Part shown: in pieces, positions 45,374 to 54,091 of the stretch
Position numbering within the stretch: the stretch's first letter is position 1
Layout: every line of letters begins with the position of its first letter
NCBI GenBank assembly: GCA_023415305.1
Contig: JAEZKZ010000002.1
Location: forward strand, 22,301 to 86,300
Direction: 5' to 3'
DNA: 64,000 nucleotides
Source of the DNA: Bacillota bacterium
Lineage (GTDB): Bacteria > Bacillota > Clostridia > Acetivibrionales > DSM-1351
Position numbers and translations under genes: made by a program
Notes under the pieces: generated by a model
Seen by the model: the letters and a program-made list of their open reading frames with translations, nothing else
What the model was told of the DNA's origin: nothing
Databases searched by the model: none

Positions 45374-46543
45374 ATGTCAAGAATATTGTTTTTAAACGGT
45401 AATGCCCATGGACACATAAATCCTACCTTGCCAGTTGTTACTGAACTGACAAAGCGGGGTGAGGAGGTTATTTATTTTTCAACAAAAGAGTTTAAACTGA
45501 AGATAGAAGCTACAGGGGCGAAATTTATGGATTATGGAAGTAAGCTATATGATTTTTTCAAGGACTATAAGCCTGTCGGCAGTCACCCTTTCTATTCACT
45601 TGTTGATGTTTTGCTTGGGATGGATAGGGTTGTGGTTCCGCTGGTATTGGACAGTATATACGATGTTAAAATCGACAGAATTATACATGATTCCATGTTT
45701 GGTGCTGGAAATATACTTGCCAGAAAGTTAAATCTCCCTGCTATCTGCTCCTGTACATCATTTGCAATGAATAAGCTTCCGTTACCGATACATATGCTGG
45801 AACCGGGCTTTCATCCGCAGCTGGATCTTATATACAAAGAATTAAAGGAGGCCCAGGCAGAGTGGAATATTGGAGAACTGGATATTATGGATATATTCTT
45901 TAAAAAGGAAAAAGTAAATTTAGTATATACCTCCAGAATGTTTCAGCCTGGTGCTGATAGCTTTGATGAAACCTTCCGTTTTGTAGGCCCTTCTATAGCG
46001 GTCAGGAATGAAAAGCACGATTTTCCTCTTGCAGAGTTAAATGATAGTACAGTAGTCTATATTTCAATGGGAACCATTAACAATCAGTGTATGGATTTTT
46101 ACACAAAATGTATCGAAGCATTTGCAGACCGGCAGTACAAAGTTGTTATGTCAGTAGGTATTAAAGTTGATATTGCAGCATTGGGGAAGATCCCTAATAA
46201 TATTATTTTGAGAAATCATGTACCACAGTTGGAAGTTTTAAAAAGAACGGCGGTATTTATAAGTCATGGCGGTCTTAACAGTGTAAGTGAGGCTTTGTAC
46301 TACGGAGTACCAGTCATAGCAGTACCTCAGGCAAATGACCAGCCTATGGTTGCAAGCCAGCTTGTAAAATTAGGTGCCGGTTTGTGCCTGAAAATGAGTG
46401 AAGTTACTCCGGAAATACTAAAGAATTCTGTTATTGAGTTATTGGAGAACAACAGTTATAAAAATAGCAGCATTGAATTAGGCAAATCCCTTGTTCAAGC
46501 CGGTGGATATAAGACAGCAGCAGATATTATCTTACAATCATAG
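45374..46543 (+). CDS. MGT-type (GT1) glycosyltransferase, macrolide-glycosyltransferase-like
   Basis: ATG 45374 follows TTAGGAGGTT. The 389-residue GT-B protein opens RILFLNGNAHGHINPTLPVV (acceptor-site His in GHINPT). It ends with the UDP-sugar signature ISHGGLNSVSEALYYGVPVIAVPQANDQP. This matches the MGT/YjiC group, whose members glycosylate macrolides or flavonoid-like small molecules and can inactivate antibiotics. A PadR regulator with shared operators lies upstream, which fits inducible detoxification. No biosynthetic genes are nearby, so detoxification is favoured over natural-product tailoring; the substrate is unknown. Confidence 0.85.
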   Translation: MSRILFLNGNAHGHINPTLPVVTELTKRGEEVIYFSTKEFKLKIEATGAKFMDYGSKLYDFFKDYKPVGSHPFYSLVDVLLGMDRVVVPLVLDSIYDVKIDRIIHDSMFGAGNILARKLNLPAICSCTSFAMNKLPLPIHMLEPGFHPQLDLIYKELKEAQAEWNIGELDIMDIFFKKEKVNLVYTSRMFQPGADSFDETFRFVGPSIAVRNEKHDFPLAELNDSTVVYISMGTINNQCMDFYTKCIEAFADRQYKVVMSVGIKVDIAALGKIPNNIILRNHVPQLEVLKRTAVFISHGGLNSVSEALYYGVPVIAVPQANDQPMVASQLVKLGAGLCLKMSEVTPEILKNSVIELLENNSYKNSSIELGKSLVQAGGYKTAADIILQS

Positions 46544-46560
46544 CTAACCCTTATTACCTC

Positions 46561-46606
46561 CACCTCTGGAATATTTTCAAATATTTTACAGAGGTGTTTT
46601 TATTTT
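46561..46606 (+). terminator. Rho-independent terminator
   Basis: CACCTCTG (46561-46568) pairs with CAGAGGTG (46589-46596), with an inner GAATATTT/AAATATTT helix, followed by TTTTTATTTTTTTT. Confidence 0.9.
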
Positions 46607-46631
46607 TTTTAATAATTAATTAATATTTTTA

Positions 46632-46640
46632 TGCTATAAT
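46632..46640 (+). promoter_or_regulatory. Extended -10 promoter element for the nadD operon
   Basis: TGCTATAAT is an extended -10 element about 50 nt before nadD. No good -35 is visible. Confidence 0.5.
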
Positions 46641-46688
46641 ATCATTTGTATTGCTGAATTTGTAATTTGTAGTCAAAGGGATTGTCTA

Positions 46689-47306
46689 ATGGGAGATACG
46701 AGATTAAAAATAGGGATATGCGGGGGAACCTTTGATCCGATTCATACAGGGCATCTTGTTGTAGCTGAATTGGTCAGGAGTGAATTTAATCTTGACAAGG
46801 TGTTGTTTATTCCTTCGGGAATGCCTCCGCACAAGGATTTAAAGAATGTTACCGCTCCTATCCACAGATTAAATATGGTTAGGGTTGCAGTCAGCTCCAA
46901 TAAATACTTTGAAGCAGTATCAAATGAAGTCGACAGAGCAGGCTATACTTATACTGTAGATACCCTTAAGGAATTGCAGGGGCTTTATCCTTCAGGAACA
47001 GAGTTTTATTATATTATTGGCGCTGATGTTGTTATGGATCTGCTGACTTGGAGAAACTGGCAGGAGGTTATAACACTGACAAACTTTATTGCAGTAATGA
47101 GACCTGGTTTTTCGGATGAAGAATTCAGTAAGCGCTTAACAGAACTTAAACAGAATTACAGAATAAACATACAAAATTTTGAGCTTCCTCTTATGGAAAT
47201 TTCCTCTACCTTTATAAGGGAAAGAATCAAGGCCGGAAAGTCGGTTAAGTACCTTATTACTGATGAGGTAGAAGAATATATTATGCAAAACAGCCTTTAT
47301 TTATAA
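46689..47306 (+). CDS. nadD: Nicotinate-nucleotide adenylyltransferase NadD
   Basis: The 205-residue protein has the nucleotidyltransferase motifs GICGGTFDPIHTGHLVVAE (HxGH) and the C-terminal ISSTFIRERIKAGKSVKYL (ISSTxIR), plus IIGADVVMDLLTWRNW. It adenylates nicotinate mononucleotide in NAD synthesis. It heads nadD-yqeK-LytR_C-rsfS, an order common in Firmicutes. The SD (AAGGGA) is weaker than that of its neighbours. Confidence 0.96.
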   Translation: MGDTRLKIGICGGTFDPIHTGHLVVAELVRSEFNLDKVLFIPSGMPPHKDLKNVTAPIHRLNMVRVAVSSNKYFEAVSNEVDRAGYTYTVDTLKELQGLYPSGTEFYYIIGADVVMDLLTWRNWQEVITLTNFIAVMRPGFSDEEFSKRLTELKQNYRINIQNFELPLMEISSTFIRERIKAGKSVKYLITDEVEEYIMQNSLYL

Positions 47307-47317
47307 AAAGGATACCG

Positions 47318-47424
47318 GCGTGAAAAAGTATTTGTAAGTCCCAGTGCTTTTCACGCGGAGAAAAGTCACTACGTGTCTTTTCATAACTTTTTGTGTATGC
47401 GCTATTCGCATTTATGGAGGTACT
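47318..47424 (+). repeat. Three-hairpin repeat ending in the yqeK SD
   Basis: Hairpin 1 is GCGTGAAAA (47318-47326) with TTTTCACGC (47348-47356), perfect over 9 bp. Hairpin 2 is GAAAAGTCAC-TAC-GTGTCTTTTC with an internal T-T mismatch at the same place as in the other copies. Hairpin 3 is ATGCG-CTATT-CGCAT, followed by TTATGGAGGTACT and ATG 47425. Pairing is kept although the bases differ from the purD and nifN-B copies. Confidence 0.85.
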
Positions 47425-47991
47425 ATGAATATAGAACAGATGGACTTGATGTTGAAACAGTCATTAAAGCCGGAAAGATATATACATTCAGTCAGGACTA
47501 TGAAGGAAGCCATAACTCTTGCTGAACATTACGGTGAAGACATTGATAAGGCAGCAGTAGCGGGGCTTATTCACGATTGTGCTAAAAACCTTCTGGATGA
47601 TGAAACCTTGGAATATTGCAGGGTTAATGGCATAAAACCGAGTGAAGTTGAAAAAAAACAGGTTTATTTGCTGCATGGTGAGGTTGGGGCTATAATTGCC
47701 AGGGAAAAGTATGGTGTAGAAGATGCAAGTATACTCAATGCAATAAAACATCATTGTACCGGTTACTCAAATATGAGTATGCTGGATAAGATAATTTTTC
47801 TGGCAGATTATATAGAACCGGGAAGAACGCACAGTGGGGTCGATATTATAAGAGAACTGGCTTATAAGGATATAAACAAAGCTTTAGTAAGTGCTTTTGA
47901 TGGTACTATTAGGTATGTTATAGAACAAAAGGGTTTAATCCACCCGAATACAATTGAAGCGAGAAATAATATAATAATGTTGATTTCTTAA
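47425..47991 (+). CDS. yqeK: HD-domain hydrolase YqeK (Ap4A hydrolase family)
   Basis: ATG 47425 lies 4 nt after GGAGG of the repeat; the frame extends upstream through the repeat but without a usable start. The 188-residue protein has the HD ligands RYIHSVRTM, AGLIHDCAKNL, HGEVGAI, IKHHCTGYSNMS and IIFLADYIEPGR. YqeK enzymes cleave diadenosine tetraphosphate symmetrically to ADP and take part in stress signalling. It follows nadD as in many Firmicutes. Confidence 0.93.
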   Translation: MNIEQMDLMLKQSLKPERYIHSVRTMKEAITLAEHYGEDIDKAAVAGLIHDCAKNLLDDETLEYCRVNGIKPSEVEKKQVYLLHGEVGAIIAREKYGVEDASILNAIKHHCTGYSNMSMLDKIIFLADYIEPGRTHSGVDIIRELAYKDINKALVSAFDGTIRYVIEQKGLIHPNTIEARNNIIMLIS

Positions 47992-48027
47992 CAGAAATTA
48001 TATGGCAAGGGGTAAAAGAATAATTAT

Positions 48028-48540
48028 ATGAACAAATTTGTAAAGTTTACATTTTATGCAGTTGGAACCTTTTTACTGCTGTTTTCATCAATTATAGTAG
48101 GAGCTAATTTTGTAAGAGACTCAGGAGTATTTGACAAGGAGGTTGTTGAAGTAAAAAAACAATCCCAACAGTCAGCTGCTGAAAGCAGTACTCCCAAAAA
48201 GATAGTTGTGGACAGTAAGCCTGCTAAAAAGGAGCCTGCCAAGGAAACTGTGGCTGAATCAACAGTAAACAACGACAAACTGGTAATAGAGGTAATTAAC
48301 TGTACAGATAAAAGCGGTCTGGCAGAGGACACAAGAGGGATGCTCGAAGCAAAGGGCTATTCGGTAAGTGCAGGAACCAATTCTGATAAACAGGGTACTT
48401 CAAAGATTATTATTAGAAAAAAAGGTGTTAAAACTGATACAATAAAAAAAGTACTGAGGATTTCTGTAGTTGAAGAACAACTTCAGCCTGATTCAAGATA
48501 TGATGTTACAATTATTCTTGGCAGTGATTTTAATCCGTAG
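48028..48540 (+). CDS. LytR C-terminal-domain protein, membrane-anchored
   Basis: The 170-residue protein has one N-terminal membrane segment (about 6-26) and a Lys/Ser/Pro-rich linker (about 40-85). A LytR_C domain follows (about 88-168: LVIEVINCTDKSGLAEDTRGMLEAKGYSV ... SRYDVTIILG). It lacks the LytR-CpsA-Psr catalytic domain found in full LCP proteins. Between yqeK and rsfS, Firmicutes often carry an LCP gene; here only the accessory domain remains. It is probably extracellular and wall-associated. Confidence 0.82.
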   Translation: MNKFVKFTFYAVGTFLLLFSSIIVGANFVRDSGVFDKEVVEVKKQSQQSAAESSTPKKIVVDSKPAKKEPAKETVAESTVNNDKLVIEVINCTDKSGLAEDTRGMLEAKGYSVSAGTNSDKQGTSKIIIRKKGVKTDTIKKVLRISVVEEQLQPDSRYDVTIILGSDFNP

Positions 48541-48603
48541 TTTAATAACAAAACCATTTAGTATTCAATATTAAAAATATAGCTTAGGATGAGGTGCAAA
48601 CAT

Positions 48604-48945
48604 TTGGAATCAAAAAAATTGGTAGATAAGATAGTAGCATTGATGGAAGAAAAAAAAGCAAGAGATATAAGTATTATAGATATTCAGAATATAACCGAAA
48701 TTGCCGACTATTTTGTTATTTGCAGCGGTACCTCCACTACACATATTAAGTCAATAGCAGATGAACTGGATTTTAAATTGGGAGAAATGGGACTTATGGC
48801 GTATCACAAGGAAGGCTACGACAGTGCAAGATGGATACTCCTGGATTATGCCGATGTTGTTATCCATGTATTCCACCAGGAAGATAGAGGCTTTTACAAT
48901 TTAGAAAGGCTTTGGTCAGATGGTGTAATGACTAATATAAGATAA
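48604..48945 (+). CDS. rsfS: Ribosomal silencing factor RsfS
   Basis: The reading frame opens at ATG 48589, but a GAGGTG SD at 48591-48596 points to TTG 48604 (113 residues) as the start. The protein has SIIDIQNITEIADYFVICSGTSTTHIKSIADEL and SARWILLDYADVVIHVFHQEDRGFYNLERLW, the DUF143/RsfS signatures. It binds ribosomal protein uL14 and blocks subunit joining when nutrients are scarce. The MATE gene begins 3 nt after its stop. Confidence 0.93.
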   Translation: MESKKLVDKIVALMEEKKARDISIIDIQNITEIADYFVICSGTSTTHIKSIADELDFKLGEMGLMAYHKEGYDSARWILLDYADVVIHVFHQEDRGFYNLERLWSDGVMTNIR

Positions 48946-48948
48946 ATC

Positions 48949-50307
48949 ATGGTCATAGATGAGAATAATATTACAGGAAGTATTTTTAAGGTAGCTGTTC
49001 CCGCTGTTGTGGAACAGCTTCTAATTATGATTGTAGGGGTTGTATCACTGGCCTTTGTAGGCCATCTGAGTAATGAGGCGGTTGCGGCTGTTGGGTTTAT
49101 AAATTCTTTATTTGGCTTCATACAAGTGTTTTTTGTAGCCTTGTCAACAGGCTGCACTGTTATAATTGCCAGGCTGATAGGTGAAGGTGATAACGAGAAT
49201 GCCAGGTCGGCAATAAAGCAATGTGTTGTGATTGGTTTTGCTGCATCTTCAGTACTTGCAGTTATTTTAATTGTTTTTGCAAAACCCATTATTTCGGTCT
49301 TTTTTAGCGGAGCAGAAAAATCAGTTATAAATATGGCTGCCGGTTATTTCAAGATAACTTTAATAACACTGCCTCTAATGTTCTCCAATATAATAATAAG
49401 TGGATCCTTAAGGGGCGCGGGAGACACAAAAACTCCCATGCTGATTGCAAATGTGGTAAATATATTGAACATTGCTCTCAGTTATGTTTTAATATATGGG
49501 GTTAGTATTGGTAATCTGACTATAGAAAAAAAGGGTATAACGGGAGCTGCTATTGCAGTATGTATTTCCAGAGGTGTGGGAGGGATTTTAAGTCTGGCCG
49601 CCGTTCTGAGTAAATCGGTATCACTGTCCTTCAGTCTTAAGGGAAAGATGACATTTGATTATCAGCTGCTTAAACGAATACTTCATGTGGGTATTCCGGC
49701 ATCTATGGAACAGCTTATTATGCAGGGAGGCTTTCTATTACTTCAGATTGTAATTTCTCGAATGGGAACTGAGGCATCCACTGTTTATCAGATAGTAATG
49801 TCCATAAATTCCATATGCTTTGTACCAATATTCGGTTTTGGAATTTCAGCAACTACTATGGTCGGACAGAGTCTGGGCGCTAAGAGAATTGACCTCGCTA
49901 AAAAGGCGGGCTGGAAAACCATTAAAATTTGTCTTATGATAACTGTGGTGTTATCAAGTCTTTTGTTTATTTTTTCAGGAATGCTGGTAAAAATTTATAC
50001 AAAAGACCCTACAATAATGGCTATCGGAACAGGAGCTATTAAAATATTCAGCTTTTCGCAGCCCTTTGTATCAATTGTGACGGTTGTGTCCAATGCATTA
50101 AGAGGCGCAGGAGATATTTTTTATGTGATGATAACAAGCTTTGTAGGCATATGGTGCTTAAGGGTGTTTATAACATTTATTTTAGGTTTACAGTTAAGAG
50201 TCGGTATAAATGCTGCATGGATTGCTCTGGTGTTTGATTACGCCATCAGGTCAGGAATGTATCTGCTGAGATTTAAGCGGGGCAAATGGGCAAACATTAC
50301 AATATAA
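48949..50307 (+). CDS. MATE-family multidrug/Na+ efflux transporter
   Basis: The 452-residue protein has twelve hydrophobic segments in two halves. Family motifs include VEQLLIMIVGVVSLAFVGHL near the N-terminus, SGSLRGAGDTKTPML, and the second-half repeat IPASMEQLIMQGGF ... SNALRGAGDIFYVM. It exports drugs or metabolites by Na+ or H+ antiport. There is almost no SD, and the start is 3 nt from the rsfS stop, so translation is probably coupled. It precedes an ABC-F gene. Confidence 0.9.
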   Translation: MVIDENNITGSIFKVAVPAVVEQLLIMIVGVVSLAFVGHLSNEAVAAVGFINSLFGFIQVFFVALSTGCTVIIARLIGEGDNENARSAIKQCVVIGFAASSVLAVILIVFAKPIISVFFSGAEKSVINMAAGYFKITLITLPLMFSNIIISGSLRGAGDTKTPMLIANVVNILNIALSYVLIYGVSIGNLTIEKKGITGAAIAVCISRGVGGILSLAAVLSKSVSLSFSLKGKMTFDYQLLKRILHVGIPASMEQLIMQGGFLLLQIVISRMGTEASTVYQIVMSINSICFVPIFGFGISATTMVGQSLGAKRIDLAKKAGWKTIKICLMITVVLSSLLFIFSGMLVKIYTKDPTIMAIGTGAIKIFSFSQPFVSIVTVVSNALRGAGDIFYVMITSFVGIWCLRVFITFILGLQLRVGINAAWIALVFDYAIRSGMYLLRFKRGKWANITI

Positions 50308-50390
50308 AGATACTTAAGGAGTAAAAAGTTTAGTTTACTTAACCAAAATAAATCAATATTTTTTAAACATATAACAATAAATGGAGGTAA

Positions 50391-50426
50391 ATGGTAGGGC
50401 GAGTACGCTCATTCCAAAGAAGTTAA
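50391..50426 (+). CDS. 11-residue leader ORF directly before the ABC-F gene
   Basis: ATG 50391 lies 3 nt after GGAGG and is followed by MVGRVRSFQRS and TAA 50424-50426, abutting ATG 50427 of the ABC-F gene. The main gene has only a weak SD (AAAGAAG), so its translation may depend on ribosomes finishing the leader. The peptide holds an R-V-R (+x+) motif, the type at which macrolide-bound ribosomes can stall. Function is inferred. Confidence 0.5.
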   Translation: MVGRVRSFQRS

Positions 50427-52043
50427 ATGATTAGTGCAAATGGTATTTCCCTTAGATTCGGGGGACGAGCTTTATTTGAAAATGTAAATATTAAGTTTAC
50501 AAAAGGAAATTGCTATGGCTTGATCGGGGCAAACGGTTCCGGCAAATCAACTTTTTTAAAGATTCTTTCGGGGGAAATAGAGCCCAGTAAGGGAGATGTA
50601 ACAATTACCCCGGGAGAGAGACTGGCTGTACTCAAGCAGAACCACTATGAATACGACGAGTATGAGGTGCTTAAAACTGTTATAATGGGTCACAAAAGAC
50701 TCGTTGAAATCATGGAAGAGAAGGAAAAGCTTTACGCTAAATCAGATTTTACAGAGGAAGAGGGAATAAGGCTTTCCGAGCTTGAAGGGGAATTTGCCGA
50801 GTTAAACGGATGGGAAGCAGAATCGGATGCAGCTATCCTTTTGAATGGTCTTAATATTGGTGAAGAATACCATTATAAATTAATGAAGGATCTGGATGGT
50901 AATGAAAAGGTAAGAGTCCTGTTGGCGCAGGCACTTTTCGGAAATCCTGACATCCTTCTCATGGACGAACCTACCAACCACCTTGATGTGGCTTCCATAA
51001 CCTGGCTTGAGAACTTCCTCGCAAACTTTGAAAACATAGTTATTGTCGTATCCCATGACAGACACTTTTTAAATCAGGTTTGTACTCAGATAGCTGACAT
51101 TGACTTTGGAAAAATACAACTGTACTTCGGTAACTATGATTTTTGGTATCAATCAAGCCAGTTGGCGCTTCAGCAGATGAAGGATGCAAATAAAAAGACC
51201 GAGGCCAGAATGAAGGAGTTGCAGGAATTTATTCAGCGCTTTAGTGCAAATGCTTCAAAATCCAAACAGGCAACCTCCCGTAAAAAACTCTTGGATAAAT
51301 TAACTCTGGAAGATATAAAGCCCTCGTCCAGAAAATATCCTTTTGTGGATTTCAAGCCTGAAAGAGAAGCTGGAAACGACCTGCTTATGGTTAACGGAAT
51401 ATCAAAGGAAATTGAAGGGGAACAGCTTTTAAGTGATTTAAATATTATTGTAAACAAAGGTGATAAGATAGCTTTTGTAGGTACTTACGGAAATGCTAAA
51501 ACTACTTTGTTTAAAATCCTGATGGGTGAATTGGAGCCTGACAGCGGAGATTTCAAGTGGGGAGTAACCACTTCTCAATCCTATTTTCCAAGAGACAATT
51601 CGGAATTTTTTGATGGGGTTGATTTATCCCTTGTTGACTGGTTAAGACAATATTCCAAGGACCAGACAGAAACCTTCCTCAGAGGTTGGCTGGGAAGAAT
51701 GTTGTTTTCCGGTGAAGAAGCTCTGAAAAAGGCATCTGTTCTCTCTGGAGGAGAAAAGGTACGCTGTATGCTGGCCAAAATGATGCTTTCCGGGGCCAAT
51801 GTTCTTATACTTGATGAACCTACAAACCATCTTGACCTGGAGTCAATTACAGCTTTAAACAATGGTCTTATCAATTACAAGGGAACAATACTGTTCACAT
51901 CACATGACCATGAGTTTGTTCAGACTATTGCGAACAGAATTATAGAAATAACTCCAAAGGGTATTATCGACAGACAAATGACCTATGATGAATACCTCGA
52001 AAATGAGGAACTACAGGCTCTGAGGAAAGAAATGTGGTCATAG
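50427..52043 (+). CDS. ABC-F family ATPase (YkpA/YbiT-like)
   Basis: The 538-residue protein has two ABC domains and no membrane segments. Domain 1: Walker A GLIGANGSGKSTF, signature region MKDLDGNEKVRVLLAQ (the usual Gly-Gly-Glu is Gly-Asn-Glu) and Walker B ILLMDEPTNHLD. Domain 2: Walker A FVGTYGNAKTTLF, signature VLSGGEKVRCMLA and Walker B VLILDEPTNHLD. The interdomain linker (about 245-300) is the ABC-F P-site-interacting region. ABC-F proteins act on the ribosome, as translation factors or antibiotic-protection proteins; this subtype is usually a housekeeping translation factor. The start abuts the leader ORF. Confidence 0.9.
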   Translation: MISANGISLRFGGRALFENVNIKFTKGNCYGLIGANGSGKSTFLKILSGEIEPSKGDVTITPGERLAVLKQNHYEYDEYEVLKTVIMGHKRLVEIMEEKEKLYAKSDFTEEEGIRLSELEGEFAELNGWEAESDAAILLNGLNIGEEYHYKLMKDLDGNEKVRVLLAQALFGNPDILLMDEPTNHLDVASITWLENFLANFENIVIVVSHDRHFLNQVCTQIADIDFGKIQLYFGNYDFWYQSSQLALQQMKDANKKTEARMKELQEFIQRFSANASKSKQATSRKKLLDKLTLEDIKPSSRKYPFVDFKPEREAGNDLLMVNGISKEIEGEQLLSDLNIIVNKGDKIAFVGTYGNAKTTLFKILMGELEPDSGDFKWGVTTSQSYFPRDNSEFFDGVDLSLVDWLRQYSKDQTETFLRGWLGRMLFSGEEALKKASVLSGGEKVRCMLAKMMLSGANVLILDEPTNHLDLESITALNNGLINYKGTILFTSHDHEFVQTIANRIIEITPKGIIDRQMTYDEYLENEELQALRKEMWS

Positions 52044-52074
52044 TAGAAATTGTAATCTAATAATTTCAGTTAAT

Positions 52075-52119
52075 AAAAAAGGAAGTGCTGCTGACTGCAA
52101 TCAGCAATACTTCCTTTTT
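52075..52119. terminator. Bidirectional terminator
   Basis: AAAAAAGGAAGT (52075-52086) pairs with ACTTCCTTTTT (52109-52119), with an inner GCTG/CAGC helix. T-runs are present on both strands, so it serves the convergent ABC-F and acyl-CoA synthetase genes. Confidence 0.9.
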
Positions 52120-52180
52120 GATTGACTAATTAATTAAATGCCTTCTGAAAACTGTCAGATATCATCAAAAATCGAAAACA

Positions 52181-53899
52181 TTAACCTATATTCTCAACAT
52201 ATCTTTTAATCTTCTTTGTAGTAGTCTTTGCAAACTCCTCTTCTCGGATAGTGAAATCCTTAATGCGCTTATACAAAGGCATTAGCTTGTTTATTTCTTT
52301 AATTTCCGACTGTATTAATTTGTGGACTTCATCCTTGGATATAATATTTAAATTGAGTTTTTCTTTTATTTCATCTATATCCACCACAATCTGAGCATTA
52401 ACTTCTGTCTCACCGGATTCTTCATAGAAGCGGCCCCAAACAAGGCTTTCTTTTACATATGGGCATTTTGCAAGATAAGCTTCAACCTCTTCTGGGAAAA
52501 TGTTTTTACCGTTTTTAGTAACAATAACATTTTTCTTTCTTCCTGTAATATAAACATATCCTTCTTCATCAATGTAACCCAGGTCTCCGGTATAAAGGCG
52601 TCCGTTTTTCAGTACCTTGCTTGTAGCGACTGGGTTTTCGTAATAGCCCAGCATAACATTATCTCCTGTAATTACGAATTCTCCTATACCATCGTCTCCA
52701 ACGTTCTCAACCTCAATATTGACTCCCGATAGCGCTTTTCCGGCTGAATCATGCCTAAAGCCTCTATCATTGTTAACAGCAACAATAGGAGAACACTCGG
52801 TAAGTCCATAGCCTTGAACAATACGTATACCCATTGCACATAAATCGTTCGATACATCAGGATTTACTGCAGCGGCACCGGAGATAACCAATCTGACTTT
52901 TCCTCCGAATATATTATGAATTTGCTTGAAAATCTTTCTGCGTATATCAATTTTTAAGAAATAGTAAAGGAAATTACTTACTTCCAAAGCAACATTCAAT
53001 TTCAGTTTGCTTAACAAACTCTTCGATGCTTGCTTAACTATTTTCTTGTGCATATTTTCAAGAATAAGAGGTACCAGCATCAATATGGTTGGTTTGGTTT
53101 CCTGTAAATTTTGAACAATATACTTTAAACCCTCATTGAAAGAGAAGCAGCAGCCGTTGTACATCATTACGAGGAAGTTGGCAGTACATTCGTAAGTGTG
53201 ATGCAGAGGCAAAATGGAAAGTGAACTGTCTGTTTCATCAAGATATAACATGGAACATACAGCTCTAACGTCGGATATTATGTTTTTACTTGAAAGCATA
53301 ACTCCCTTTGCCAAATCGGTAGTTCCTGAGGTAAATATTAAAGCAACCATTTTGTTTTCATCTATCACAGCATCCAAATAACGCCTGTCGCCATTTGATA
53401 TCAATGATTTTCCTTTCTCAACAAGCCCCTGCAATGACAGGAAATTATTACTGTCATCAGCTTCCAGATCCATATCAATAAAATATTCGATATTTGCTGT
53501 TTCAGAAAGTTTGACCATGTCACCCCTGAACTTTGAGGAAAAGACAATTGCACTTACTCCTGCTCTGGTAATAAGATTTTCGATCTCATGAAAGGGGAGC
53601 TCCCTGTCCAACGGAACCACTACACCCACTCCGCCTGTTACAGTAAGATAAGTTGTACACCATTCAGCCCTGTTTTGAGAAAGAATAGCTATTTTTTTAT
53701 CCTTTAGTCCTAGATCTATTAAAGCTGTTCCCAAAGCATCAATTTCAGTTTTTAACTCACTATATGTTTTTCCGTAATATTCCCCATTTTTGCCTTTGAT
53801 TAAAAATGCGTTTCTTGATCCATATAAGTTTGCACTCTGAATCATCATATCTTTGAGATCATTGATTTTCCTTGTTTGGTAAATCGGTTCGGTTCTCAT
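52181..53899 (-). CDS. AMP-forming acyl-CoA synthetase (long-chain fatty acid-CoA ligase family)
   Basis: The product has 572 residues; ATG 53899 follows AGAGGGG. ANL-superfamily motifs appear in order: LIFTSGTTDLAKGVML (P-loop, with Asp where Thr/Glu is more usual), LSILPLHHTYE, RLVISGAAAVNPDV, QGYGLTECSPIVAVN, YTGDLGYIDEEGYVYITGRKKN and KNGKNIFPEEVE. It activates a fatty or related acid to acyl-AMP and then acyl-CoA. It has no neighbouring fatty-acid genes and appears monocistronic. The exact chain length cannot be read from sequence. Confidence 0.88.
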   Translation of the reverse strand: MRTEPIYQTRKINDLKDMMIQSANLYGSRNAFLIKGKNGEYYGKTYSELKTEIDALGTALIDLGLKDKKIAILSQNRAEWCTTYLTVTGGVGVVVPLDRELPFHEIENLITRAGVSAIVFSSKFRGDMVKLSETANIEYFIDMDLEADDSNNFLSLQGLVEKGKSLISNGDRRYLDAVIDENKMVALIFTSGTTDLAKGVMLSSKNIISDVRAVCSMLYLDETDSSLSILPLHHTYECTANFLVMMYNGCCFSFNEGLKYIVQNLQETKPTILMLVPLILENMHKKIVKQASKSLLSKLKLNVALEVSNFLYYFLKIDIRRKIFKQIHNIFGGKVRLVISGAAAVNPDVSNDLCAMGIRIVQGYGLTECSPIVAVNNDRGFRHDSAGKALSGVNIEVENVGDDGIGEFVITGDNVMLGYYENPVATSKVLKNGRLYTGDLGYIDEEGYVYITGRKKNVIVTKNGKNIFPEEVEAYLAKCPYVKESLVWGRFYEESGETEVNAQIVVDIDEIKEKLNLNIISKDEVHKLIQSEIKEINKLMPLYKRIKDFTIREEEFAKTTTKKIKRYVENIG

Positions 53900-54091
53900 T
53901 GATTACACCCCTCTTAATAAGCAATAATGCTATTATTTTAACCTGTTATGTTCTCTTGTGAAACTTATCAGACGTTATGGCAGTCCGATTATCAGATAAT
54001 AGTGTCTCTTACTTATATTACTTTCAAACATATACTATAATATAAGTATATTTAAATTAAATCAATATATGAAGTAATAAAAATTGTTAAA

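Noticed and set aside
45374..46543. Glycosyltransferase as part of an antibiotic biosynthetic cluster
   Set aside because: No polyketide, peptide or sugar-biosynthesis genes are nearby; a PadR-controlled detoxification gene is simpler.
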